From contig NZ_WHNZ01000022.1 in assembly GCF_013141725.1 (NCBI RefSeq), positions 410,975 through 474,974 on the forward strand: 64,000 nt of DNA, given 5' to 3'. The notes below the pieces were generated by a model, which saw only the letters and a program-made list of their open reading frames with translations, did not search any database and was not told where the DNA came from. Position numbers and translations under genes: made by a program. Origin of the DNA: Paenibacillus planticolens. GTDB lineage: Bacteria > Bacillota > Bacilli > Paenibacillales > NBRC-103111. This document shows, piece after piece, positions 42,760-50,831 of this stretch. The first letter of the stretch is position 1; each line of letters begins with the position of its first letter.

Positions 42760-43976
42760 CAGCTCGCACCGCCTTTGCCTCGAACATTGATGCTTTCGTC
42801 GTAACCGCTCTCCAGGTACGCTTTCATAGGATCAACAGGTACGCCAATCTCTTCGCGAACGGCTTGCAGCAGCGGCGTAACATCGAATTCGAAAGCTTTG
42901 CGAACCGCGTCTTCTGCGCCTAGAACGTCTTGACGCTCTTGAGCGTCTTTCACTTCATCGAGATTGATGAGAAGAGCTTTTGCGTATTGAGTTTGAACAT
43001 TCAGCACAGAACGCAGCATGGCAGGAATTTTGCGCTCGATATTATGGCTTTGATCGATCATGTATGCGATGTTGTTTGCGGCTTGACGGATTTGCGGATT
43101 TTTATCGTTTGCTGCATCGATGATTTGGTAGAAAATCAGGAACAGCTCGTAAGGGTTCACGGAGCCGACGATCAAGTCGTCATCCCCGTATTTGCGGGAG
43201 TTGAAGTGAAAGCCTCCGAGTTTATTTTCATCTAATAAATAAGTCACGATATGCTCAATATTTGTACCTTGCGGATGGTGGCCTGTGTCTACAAGCACTT
43301 CCGCTTGAGGACCCAATTTGTTAGCCATATTGAACGCCATGCCCCAGTCCGCCAAATCCGTGTGATAAAAAGCAGGCTCATAGAATTTATATTCAATCAG
43401 CATGCGCATGCTTGGCGTCATTGCGTCGTACATTTCTTTGAGCGCCTCATACATCCAAGTTTTGCGTGCACGAATATCGACTTGCCCCGGGTAGTTGGAA
43501 CCGTCAGCAAACCATAGGCTCAAAATGTCCGAGCCCACCGTTTTGGCGATGTCCACACACTCCAGCAAATGATCCGTCGCTTTGCGGCGAATCGCTGCGT
43601 TCGAATTCGTCACGCTTCCGAAAATATAATCATCTTCTTGAAAAAGATTAGGGTTCACCGCACCGATGGAAACACCCAGATCAGCCGCATGCTGCTTCAG
43701 CTTCGCGTAATCGTCCACTTTATCCCAAGGAATGTGGATGGCAACCGACGGGCAAACGCCCGTCAGCTTATGAACCTGTGCAGCATCCTCGAACTTCTCG
43801 AAAGGATTGCGAGGCACGCCGTTTTGCTTATACACTTTGAAACGAGTTCCGGAATCCCCGTAGCCCCAGGAAGGAGTTTCTACTTTGAGGGCTTTCAGTT
43901 TGGCTTTTACTGCCGCCAGGTCAATACCTCTATTTGCTTGCTGTTCTTCAAACAGCGCATATGCTTTATCGCTCAT
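42756..43976 (-). CDS. rhaA: L-rhamnose isomerase (RhaI type)
   Basis: 406 residues, of the Pseudomonas stutzeri/Bacillus RhaI type rather than E. coli RhaA. Metal and substrate residues appear in LIEYKFYEPAFYHTD, LVDTGHHPQGTNIEH and GGFHFNSRKYGDDDL. It interconverts L-rhamnose and L-rhamnulose. Second gene of the operon, 33 bases after rhaEW. Confidence 0.95.
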   Translation of the reverse strand: MSDKAYALFEEQQANRGIDLAAVKAKLKALKVETPSWGYGDSGTRFKVYKQNGVPRNPFEKFEDAAQVHKLTGVCPSVAIHIPWDKVDDYAKLKQHAADLGVSIGAVNPNLFQEDDYIFGSVTNSNAAIRRKATDHLLECVDIAKTVGSDILSLWFADGSNYPGQVDIRARKTWMYEALKEMYDAMTPSMRMLIEYKFYEPAFYHTDLADWGMAFNMANKLGPQAEVLVDTGHHPQGTNIEHIVTYLLDENKLGGFHFNSRKYGDDDLIVGSVNPYELFLIFYQIIDAANDKNPQIRQAANNIAYMIDQSHNIERKIPAMLRSVLNVQTQYAKALLINLDEVKDAQERQDVLGAEDAVRKAFEFDVTPLLQAVREEIGVPVDPMKAYLESGYDESINVRGKGGASW

Positions 43977-44009
43977 CGGATAATAGCCTCCTTTTGGATA
44001 TGGAACGGA

Positions 44010-46079
44010 TTAGCGGGTGAATGCAGCCGGAACGCCGCCGTCAACGGTGAGCATGCAGCCCGTCGTTTTCTCTGCTTTGGAAGAAGCGAAGTACACGATT
44101 GCTTCCGCAACGTCTTTCGGGAAAATATTGACAAGCAGCGTCGTTCTCTTGCGATAGTGCTCTTCCAGTTGATCCGGTTCGATGCCATAAGCTGCAGCGC
44201 GCTCATTGCGCCAGTTGGAGTTCCAAATCGCCGAACCTTGCAGAATCGCATCGGGCAATACGGAGTTAACGCGGATGCCGTATTCGCCGCCCTCAGCTGC
44301 GATGCAGCGCGCCAAGTGAATTTCAGCAGCTTTCGCCGTTGAGTAAGCAGAGGCATTTTTACCTGCAAATACAGAGTTTTTGGAGCCGACGAATACCATA
44401 CTGCCGCCAACGCTTTGTTTTTTCATAATTTTAAAAGCTTCTCTAGCTACCAAGAAATATCCTGTGCTAAGCACGTTCATATTCAGGTTCCACTCTTTGA
44501 GGGAAGTTTCGTCAAAAGGACTTGATGTCGCAAGACCCGCGTTGTTCACGATGATGTCAACACCGCCGTAACTGAGGATCGAATCGCGATATGCCGCTTC
44601 CACTTCTTCTTCTTTCGTTACGTCCATTTTGACGGCGATGGCTCTGTTTTCGCCATATTGCTCGTTCAGTTCTGCCGCTAATTTCTGTGCGCCTTCAAGA
44701 TTCAAGTCAGCCAGCACGACGTGCGCGCCGTCTTTGAGGAATTGACGAGCCGTTACGCTTCCGATTCCGCCTGCGCCGCCAGTGATAAAGGCGATTTTGC
44801 GGGAGAATTCCGCTTCTGCAGGAGCAAGCGTCAATTTGTATAATTCAAGTGGCCAATATTCCACGTTGTAGGACTCGTTTTCGCTTAAGGAAACGAATGT
44901 TCCAAGAGCCGTAGCGCCTCTCATCACAGAGATTGCACGGTGGTAAAGCGCGCCGCTAACTTGCGCCATGGCCCAGCTTTTGCCAGTGTTGATCATCCCG
45001 ATTCCCGGGATCAAAATAACGCGAGGAGCCGTTTCGAAAATCACGTCCCCTTCATTTTTGTTGCGTTCGAAGTACGCTTTGTACTCTTCTTTGTATGCTG
45101 AGATGCCGGCTTGCAAGGCTTCCGTTAAGGAAGCGGCATCACGGGAATTCGGATTCCAGTCGATGTAAAGCGGCTTCATTTTCGTGTGAACAAGGTGATC
45201 CGGGCAAGCTGCGCCCACTTGGGAAAGGACAGCTGCATCCTTGCTGTTTACGAACTTCAATACATCGTCAGCGCTGTCTACGGTAAGGATCATTTTCTTC
45301 TCTTGGGAGACAGCTCCGCGAACGATTGGCAGCACTTGCGCCAAGATGTCGCTGCGCTCGGAATCGGAAAGGGACTCGTATTTGGAGCCGCCATACAGGT
45401 TATCCTCACTGACTCGCGCTTCGATAAAGCTTTCAGCTTCATTGATGATCGCCAGCGTTTTGAGGTAGCTTTCCTCGGACGTTTCGCCCCATGTAACCAG
45501 ACCGTGCTTCTCCATCAGCACCAGCTCGGCTTTCGGATTGTTTCTTACACCTTCGGCGATCATCTTGGACAGTGTAAAGCCAGGACGTACGTAAGGTACC
45601 CATACGAAACGGTCGCCATAAATTTCTTTCGCCAGCTCACGGCCGTTATGCGAGCAGCATAGCGAAATGATCGCATCCGGATGCGTGTGATCCACATGTT
45701 TGAACGGCAAGAACGCGTGCAAAAGCGTCTCAATCGAAGCGCGCGGGTGCTTGCTGTCGATCATGCAGTTAACAAGGTAAGCGACCATTTCTTCGTCGGA
45801 CATTTCGTCTCTTTCGTACAAAGGACGGATGTCTTCCATGCGAAGACCTGTGAAATTCTTTGCTTTCATCGTCGCAAGGTCGGAACCGCTTCCTTTGACC
45901 CACATGACTTCAACGTCACGGCCGCGGAAATCCTTCTCGATCGTTTTGTAGGACGTATTTCCCCCGCCCCAGTTAGCTACTGCGCGATCTGTCCCCAGTA
46001 AGTTGGAACGGTAAACCAGTTCCTCGACGCCTTTTGAAACGTTGCTTGCTTTTTCTGCTTCCCACAAATTCGCAACCAT
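44010..46079 (-). CDS. rhaEW: bifunctional rhamnulose-1-phosphate aldolase / L-lactaldehyde dehydrogenase
   Basis: 689 residues. Residues 1-420 form a class II aldolase (GGGNTSYK, zinc histidines in HVDHTHPDAII and EKHGLVTWG). Residues 430-689 form a short-chain dehydrogenase (FITGGAGGIGSVTA, VNNAGLATSS, SAYSTAKAAEIH). It splits L-rhamnulose 1-phosphate to dihydroxyacetone phosphate and L-lactaldehyde and oxidises the latter to L-lactate. First gene of the operon, AGGAGGG before the ATG. No rhaM mutarotase gene is present in the operon, unlike B. subtilis. Confidence 0.95.
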   Translation of the reverse strand: MVANLWEAEKASNVSKGVEELVYRSNLLGTDRAVANWGGGNTSYKTIEKDFRGRDVEVMWVKGSGSDLATMKAKNFTGLRMEDIRPLYERDEMSDEEMVAYLVNCMIDSKHPRASIETLLHAFLPFKHVDHTHPDAIISLCCSHNGRELAKEIYGDRFVWVPYVRPGFTLSKMIAEGVRNNPKAELVLMEKHGLVTWGETSEESYLKTLAIINEAESFIEARVSEDNLYGGSKYESLSDSERSDILAQVLPIVRGAVSQEKKMILTVDSADDVLKFVNSKDAAVLSQVGAACPDHLVHTKMKPLYIDWNPNSRDAASLTEALQAGISAYKEEYKAYFERNKNEGDVIFETAPRVILIPGIGMINTGKSWAMAQVSGALYHRAISVMRGATALGTFVSLSENESYNVEYWPLELYKLTLAPAEAEFSRKIAFITGGAGGIGSVTARQFLKDGAHVVLADLNLEGAQKLAAELNEQYGENRAIAVKMDVTKEEEVEAAYRDSILSYGGVDIIVNNAGLATSSPFDETSLKEWNLNMNVLSTGYFLVAREAFKIMKKQSVGGSMVFVGSKNSVFAGKNASAYSTAKAAEIHLARCIAAEGGEYGIRVNSVLPDAILQGSAIWNSNWRNERAAAYGIEPDQLEEHYRKRTTLLVNIFPKDVAEAIVYFASSKAEKTTGCMLTVDGGVPAAFTR

Positions 46080-46102
46080 AAATACCCTCCTAATATAGGG
46101 AT

Positions 46103-46121
46103 CTTTGAGCGCTGCTCAAAG
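46103..46121 (-). promoter_or_regulatory. palindrome in the rhaEW 5' leader
   Basis: CTTTGAGC (46103-46110), GCT, GCTCAAAG (46114-46121): perfect 8-bp inverted repeat 24 bases before the rhaEW start, downstream of the promoter. It could be an operator or an mRNA hairpin. Confidence 0.5.
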
Positions 46122-46151
46122 TCTCTCCTCTTCACATCCCATGAAGTTGTG

Positions 46152-46216
46152 TTTGTTTTTGATGGATTCATCGTAACACATCTTTGTTTATTTTTGAATA
46201 ATTATTTTTATTTTTG
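46152..46216 (-). promoter_or_regulatory. rha operon promoter with repeated RhaR-type boxes
   Basis: On the minus strand TTCAAA (46193-46198), 17 bases, TACGAT (46170-46175). The box CAAAAAYAAA (plus strand TTTRTTTTTG) occurs three times, at 46152-46161, 46187-46196 and 46207-46216, one overlapping the -35. A/T-rich repeated boxes of this kind are usual for DeoR-family repressors, so RhaR binding is likely. Confidence 0.65.
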
Positions 46217-46236
46217 TTTTTCTTTGGTGGGAGGAA

Positions 46237-46271
46237 GAAAAAACACCTCCATTGGGCGGCAATGGAGGTGT
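46237..46271 (-). terminator. intrinsic terminator upstream of the rha promoter
   Basis: ACACCTCCATTG (46243-46254) and CAATGGAGGTGT (46260-46271), a perfect 12-bp stem with a 5-base loop; the minus strand continues in six U. It insulates the rha promoter from minus-strand transcription out of the repeat region. Confidence 0.88.
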
Positions 46272-46323
46272 GAGATGAACGGCGGACTGCGGGCAGCGGC
46301 TGCGGGGCAGAGTGAGATAACCC

Positions 46324-46844
46324 TTATCCGGCACGGATATGGGATTCCGGTGATGGTTGTGTTTTTAACGCTGTTTTCAACGCTAACGTTTTGGGAATGC
46401 TCTGATTTCACTCGGTAACGCTGTAAAACATGCTTATCTCTGCCGGATTTGGGGATTCCGGTAATGATTGTGTTTTTAACGTTGTTTTTCAGCGCTAGCG
46501 TATGGGGAATGCTCAGTATGCACTCTGTAACGCTGTAAAACATGCTTATCTCTGCCGGATATGAGGATTCCGGTGATGTTTGAGTTTTTAACGCTGTTTT
46601 TCAGCGCTAGCGTATGGGGAATGCTCAGTTTGCACTCCGTAGCGCTGTAAAACATGCTTATCTCTGCCGGATATGAGGATTCCGGTGATCATGGTCTGTT
46701 CCCCGATTTTAAGCTTGTTTTACAGCGCTAACTTCAACCTTTTCCCCTCTCCGCCTACTTTAACGCTGAAAAACGACGGCTCAGCTGAAAAATCGAGGAG
46801 AACATGGTCGTTCCCCAACTTTAAGCTTGCTTTACAGCGTTAAA
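46324..46844. repeat. intergenic array C1: 112-bp tandem repeat with inner AACGCTG units
   Basis: About four and a half copies. Copies start at 46324, 46434, 46546 and 46658 (110, 112, 112 bp) with TTATCTCTGCCGGAT...GGATTCCGGT; a later shared block (CATGGTC...TTCCCC) recurs at 46690 and 46803 (113 bp). Inside each copy a motif of the form AACGCTGTAAAACA or its inverse TTTTACAGCGCTAAC recurs about every 48-63 bp (near 46367, 46417, 46480, 46528, 46590, 46641, 46717, 46762, 46831). The copies are diverged. No gene is supported here. Confidence 0.85.
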
Positions 46845-46934
46845 TTAAGGGCCAGTTTGCAGATCGGCCGCGATAAGTTTAATACCGGCAGCATATCAAT
46901 AAGTTGAAACTCTCAAGCGGCCATGCGAGAACTT

Positions 46935-47120
46935 TCAATGGATGAAATCCAATAAAAGTTCCCTTTTTGCTGCCGAAATTGCATTCTCGTTGGACGAAAT
47001 CCAATTAAGGTGCGATTCCGCTATTGTTTTAGCCCCTTTTTGAGTACTGTCATTGGAATCTTTCCAATGACAGTTGCTTTTTAACCGCCAAAAGCGCCAT
47101 TTCATTGGATTTCATCCAAC
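46935..47120. repeat. intergenic array C2: four TTGGATGAAATCCAAT units
   Basis: Self-complementary units: CAATGGATGAAATCCAAT (near 46936), GTTGGACGAAATCCAAT (near 46989), CATTGGAATCTTTCCAATG (47051-47069) and the inverse CATTGGATTTCATCCAAC (47103-47120). Spacings are about 53, 62 and 52 bp. The third lies in a perfect 13-bp hairpin (ACTGTCATTGGAA at 47046-47058, TTCCAATGACAGT at 47062-47074) followed by TGCTTTTT. Confidence 0.8.
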
Positions 47121-47196
47121 AGGATGCGTAGGCACATATACTCCTCTTGATTGCATGTATCACATGCTATCTACCACAAGCAAGCACATCTCACCT

Positions 47197-48072
47197 TCAC
47201 ACTCTAACCAAACGCCCATCCGAGTGAGCCTTTCCCTCCCAATTCACTAAAAAGATACCCACACAAATAAAAGCACCGCCCAGGCTGACATACCATGCGA
47301 CTTTCTCGCCAAGCAGCAGCCAGCTGGAAAGAAGCCCGAACACCGGGACTAGAAACAAAAAGGCGCTAGTTTTGGCCGGGTCTCCGCTGCGGAGTAAATA
47401 AAACCATAGGACGAATTGAACGATCGATCCCATGATAACAAGCCAGAGCACCACGGTTACGGACGCAGCAGTAAAGGTAAAATACGGATGCTCAGTCACT
47501 GCACTCAGAAGGAGAAGCGCGATCCCCCCTGCAAGCATCTGATAAGCTGCCAGTACGTTCATATCAAACTCAGCTCCCCATCGCTTAATAAGCAGCGTAG
47601 ATGCAGCAAAAAATATGGCCCCTGCAAAGCCGATCAAAGTACCCACTTGGAAATTCATCTGAAGTCCAAAGGTAATGACCACTCCGAGAAAACCAAACGC
47701 TACGCCGAACCATTGACGCCCGCGGTACTTGGCTCCCGTCAAGAAAGTACCCAGTATGATAACAAGCAGCGGGTTCGTACAAGTAATGATCGAGGATTCA
47801 CCCGAGCTAATCCAATGCATGCTGTAATAGGCGCAGCCCATCACCCCAGCAGATTGAATCAGGCCGATCAACGCCGCATTCCCCCACATCCGGCCAACGG
47901 GACGAGGCTTTTTCCAAACGATAGCAGCCAATATGCCCCCTGCCAAAACGAAACGAATTCCCATCAAAAAGAAAGGCGCCGCATAGGCCATCCCCACTTT
48001 CCCAACGGGAAAAGAAACCCCCATGACAAAGGTTGTGACAAGTATTAGTGCAATATATTTATATTTATTCAT
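47197..48072 (-). CDS. EamA/DMT-family transporter
   Basis: 291 residues with ten hydrophobic segments in two EamA repeats (VTTFVMGVSFPVGKVGM and FAGAIFFAASTLLIKRW). Drug/metabolite superfamily members export amino acids or other metabolites; the cargo is unknown. Divergent from a LysR gene, which likely controls it. No clear terminator directly follows; the 12-bp stem terminator at 46237 is about 900 bases away. Confidence 0.9.
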   Translation of the reverse strand: MNKYKYIALILVTTFVMGVSFPVGKVGMAYAAPFFLMGIRFVLAGGILAAIVWKKPRPVGRMWGNAALIGLIQSAGVMGCAYYSMHWISSGESSIITCTNPLLVIILGTFLTGAKYRGRQWFGVAFGFLGVVITFGLQMNFQVGTLIGFAGAIFFAASTLLIKRWGAEFDMNVLAAYQMLAGGIALLLLSAVTEHPYFTFTAASVTVVLWLVIMGSIVQFVLWFYLLRSGDPAKTSAFLFLVPVFGLLSSWLLLGEKVAWYVSLGGAFICVGIFLVNWEGKAHSDGRLVRV

Positions 48073-48203
48073 CCTAAAAACCTCCCTATCAGCAAGTTGA
48101 TTCCATTGTAAAGGAGGTTTGGAATTATGTATAATGATTACTATAGATACTCAACATCATAAATAGTGATACCAAAATCATTGCGATACGGAGGCTCAAA
48201 ACA

Positions 48204-49067
48204 ATGGAGAGCGCAGATTTGCGAGTATTTCAAATGGTTGCACGTGAAGGCTCAGTTACCAAAGCTGCCGGACGGCTCGGCTATGTACAATCCAATATTA
48301 CCGCTCGCATTCAACAGCTGGAGTCAGAGCTGCAGACAGTTCTCTTTTTCCGGCATAACCGGGGCATGTCATTAACATCCAACGGAAAAACGTTGCTGGC
48401 GTATGCCGATAAAATCGTCGGCCTGCTGGATGAAGCTGTCCTGGCCATGTCTTCCTCCGCTGAACCCAGCGGTCCGCTTTTGATTGGCTCGACACAGACG
48501 GCTGCTGCGGTCAGGCTTCCCAAACTGCTTGCCTTCTACTATGAGCAGCATTCCAATGTTCAGCTCTCTTTGACGACAGGACATTCCCAATTTTTAATCG
48601 AAAAAGTACTTCGGTACGAGCTGGATGGCGCGTTTATCGGCTGTTCCTACACACATCCTGACTTGCAGTCTATCCCGGCATACGAAGAGGAATTGGTTGT
48701 CGCGGCCGGACCTCATACAGCCAATCTTATTGAAGCTTTAATGAAGCCCATACTAGTCTTTAGCCCGGGCTGCTCTTATCGTGACGTTTTGGAACAGTGG
48801 CTGCAGTCCATCGGCACACCGCATCCGGTCATCATGGAATTCGGCATGCTTGAAGCCATAATAGGCGGCGTGTCAGCAGGACTAGGGATTTCGCTCATGC
48901 CCAAAGCCGTCACGCAAAAACATGAGGCAGAAGGTTTAATTCGCACTTTTGCAATCCCTCAACCTTACCGCTTTATCAAAACTGAATTTATTACACGCAA
49001 AGATGCATTTGTTAGCAGCTCGCTTAACGCATTAATCGGAATGATCCCAGGAGATTCAGGGGCTTAG
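48204..49067 (+). CDS. LysR-family transcriptional regulator
   Basis: 287 residues. N-terminal helix-turn-helix (LRVFQMVAREGSVTKAAGRLGYVQSNITARIQQLESEL) and effector-binding domain (LLIGSTQTAAAVRLPKLLAFYY, GGVSAGLGISLMP). Resembles the CzcR/YwfK-like group that control adjacent transporters. The 131-bp divergent gap holds ACTAT...ATAGT inverted motifs (about 48129-48164) as a possible operator. Confidence 0.9.
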   Translation: MESADLRVFQMVAREGSVTKAAGRLGYVQSNITARIQQLESELQTVLFFRHNRGMSLTSNGKTLLAYADKIVGLLDEAVLAMSSSAEPSGPLLIGSTQTAAAVRLPKLLAFYYEQHSNVQLSLTTGHSQFLIEKVLRYELDGAFIGCSYTHPDLQSIPAYEEELVVAAGPHTANLIEALMKPILVFSPGCSYRDVLEQWLQSIGTPHPVIMEFGMLEAIIGGVSAGLGISLMPKAVTQKHEAEGLIRTFAIPQPYRFIKTEFITRKDAFVSSSLNALIGMIPGDSGA

Positions 49068-49080
49068 GGAGATGAGTTCT

Positions 49081-49701
49081 TTATATTTCCTGGTAATCCG
49101 TATCATTGACAGGGGAGTCCATATCTCCCCACTGATCTCCGTGCTGGTCGCCTTGCTCATCTTCTGCGACATTTTGCAGATCGGCGGCATTGATCGTTAT
49201 AATCGGGTAAGTGTGTCCGGCCGCCAACTGCGCAGCCTGCAGCTTCATAAATTTCGGCGATCCCTCCGTATCCTCATCGTACACTAGCAGAATGCCGTCC
49301 GAATTGCGCAGCAGGAACTTGTCCCGCTCTTTGAACTGCCACGGTCCTTCATATTTGGTCTTCGTAATGCTGTTGACGTAATTCGCCCGATTCATAACGC
49401 TCGTGTAGCAACTCTTTTTCTCATCGCTCCACTTCTCTTCCTGCTCCAAAAAAGGCGTAATGACAGCCAATTTCAGCTCCGGAAAAGTACTCTCCCTTAG
49501 TTCAAGAGCAGCCTCGGCCGCCCACAGTTCAACGCCCCATCCACCGCTGACAACGACCCATTCCAGTCCCTCTTCAATCAGCGGAGTCAGTCTTTTTTGA
49601 ATGGCTTTTTTTATAATCGGGATACCCGGATGTTTTAATGAAAAAATGCCCAGTTCGGATGCTTTATAGCCAGTAATTAAGATTCGTTTCAGAAAGCCCA
49701 C
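49081..49701 (-). CDS. YpsA/DUF1273-family protein (SLOG fold)
   Basis: About 206 residues. The family blocks are RILITGYKASELGIFS, GLEWVVVSGGWGVELWAAEAAL, LAVITPFLEQEEKW, PWQFKERDKFLLRNSDGILLVYD and GSPKFMKLQA, matching B. subtilis YpsA, a SLOG nucleotide-binding protein linked to cell division in Bacillota. The start is uncertain: GTG codons lie at 49704 and 49701 within AAGGTGGTG, and a CTG nine bases further on has better spacing; the 49755 reading has no ribosome binding site and overlaps the upstream terminator. The Asp/Gln-rich C-terminal tail is longer than in YpsA. Confidence 0.85.
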   Translation of the reverse strand: MGFLKRILITGYKASELGIFSLKHPGIPIIKKAIQKRLTPLIEEGLEWVVVSGGWGVELWAAEAALELRESTFPELKLAVITPFLEQEEKWSDEKKSCYTSVMNRANYVNSITKTKYEGPWQFKERDKFLLRNSDGILLVYDEDTEGSPKFMKLQAAQLAAGHTYPIITINAADLQNVAEDEQGDQHGDQWGDMDSPVNDTDYQEI

Positions 49702-49752
49702 CACCTTGTAAACTCTTCCTACAGGGTAGCACAGATAGCATACGATAGAAAG

Positions 49753-49791
49753 CAAAAAGAGCCTCCGGTTAATGACCGGACAGCTCTCTTT
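49753..49791 (-). terminator. intrinsic terminator of the esterase gene
   Basis: AAGAGAGC and TCCGGT arms pair with ACCGGA and GCTCTT, then five U on the minus strand; the stop codon is in the loop. Confidence 0.82.
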
Positions 49792-50809
49792 CCATAGCTT
49801 TCACAAGCCAAGGATACGCCTGACTTCCATTCACTTCGTGCTTGCCCTCGTACAAATGAAACCCCAAATTCTCGGCCGCACCCGCTTCTGTGTACAAGTT
49901 CTGCAAATACTGAATCGAGACTTCTGCCGTTGCAACTGGGAAAATTGGATCCTGTTTGCCTGAAGCAATGAACAGCGGACGCGGTGCTATGAGCCCCATT
50001 AATTCAGGCAGCTCCCCATACGCCAGCGCGCCGGGCAAGTAGTTGTCGATGCAGTGGCGGACATGCATAATGCTGCCTTTGAAAGTATTGGCAAAAGCGC
50101 ATAGTACCGCCGCTTTGACCCGTTCGTCCATGGCCGCGGTGTATGAAGCGATCAAGGCGCCTCCGGAGAAGCCGAAACAGCCTACGCGGCCGCCGTCAAC
50201 ATCATCGCGAGACAGCATATAGTCGATGGCACGCTGCGCTTCCTGCACGCGCAGCCCTGCCAGCGAGATGCCGTACAGCAGCAGATGGGACGCAAGCGCT
50301 TGGCAGGATGAGCTGCCAACCTTTCCTTCCTTGAGATCCACAGCCAATCGGCGATCGCCGAAACCGATGATCTCAGGTACCATCACGATGAAGCCTCGCC
50401 TCACTAATTCCAGCGCATAGTTGCCATGGGAATCCGGCTCGCCCGTATTTTCGGAGCCATCCGGATGCATGCCGGCAATTTGCCTGCTGCCATAACCATG
50501 CCCGTGCAGAGCAAGCACCGCTGCAGACGGTCCCTTTTTCCCCCTAGGTATCAGGACATAAGCAGGGACGCGGAATCCCAACACCGTACCGAACTCGATG
50601 CGCTCACGAATGTGATCTTCCCGCTCAATCCGCTCCAGAAGAACAGGAAGAGGCTCATCTTCCTTCAGCATCCCTATTTGCAAAGAGTCGGCTAAACCTT
50701 GTTTCAGCCTGTCTCTAGTCTGGCCGGCAGTCTCTTGCCGCTGCTGCTCTTGACGCTTTTGCTCATAGGAATGATAGAGCTTCTCCATAACAGCATCTGG
50801 ATTCCACAT
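49769..50809 (-). CDS. alpha/beta hydrolase, dienelactone-hydrolase/acetyl-esterase type
   Basis: 346 residues. After a helical N-terminal extension rich in Gln, the hydrolase core shows AAVLALHGHGYG (oxyanion), the nucleophile elbow GCFGFSGGALIA, the Asp in IASGKQDPIFP and the His in YEGKHEVNG, a complete catalytic triad. Relatives include acetyl xylan esterases and uncharacterised sugar esterases. It follows a Gfo/Idh gene by 22 bases on the same strand, which suggests a carbohydrate substrate. Confidence 0.85.
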   Translation of the reverse strand: MWNPDAVMEKLYHSYEQKRQEQQRQETAGQTRDRLKQGLADSLQIGMLKEDEPLPVLLERIEREDHIRERIEFGTVLGFRVPAYVLIPRGKKGPSAAVLALHGHGYGSRQIAGMHPDGSENTGEPDSHGNYALELVRRGFIVMVPEIIGFGDRRLAVDLKEGKVGSSSCQALASHLLLYGISLAGLRVQEAQRAIDYMLSRDDVDGGRVGCFGFSGGALIASYTAAMDERVKAAVLCAFANTFKGSIMHVRHCIDNYLPGALAYGELPELMGLIAPRPLFIASGKQDPIFPVATAEVSIQYLQNLYTEAGAAENLGFHLYEGKHEVNGSQAYPWLVKAMERELSGH

Positions 50810-50831
50810 ACAATCCCCTCACTCTCATCCG

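Noticed and set aside
43569..44342. Open frame of 257 codons on the plus strand
   Set aside because: Antisense across the rhaA-rhaEW junction; no start signal.
46208..46543. Minus-strand open frame of 111 codons with internal peptide repeats
   Set aside because: The peptide repeats only reflect the tandem DNA repeat; the repeat length is not a multiple of three and there is no ribosome binding site.
46324..46844. Possible CRISPR array
   Set aside because: Units are diverged, the period is 112 bp, the intervals are also repeated rather than unique, and no cas genes are present.
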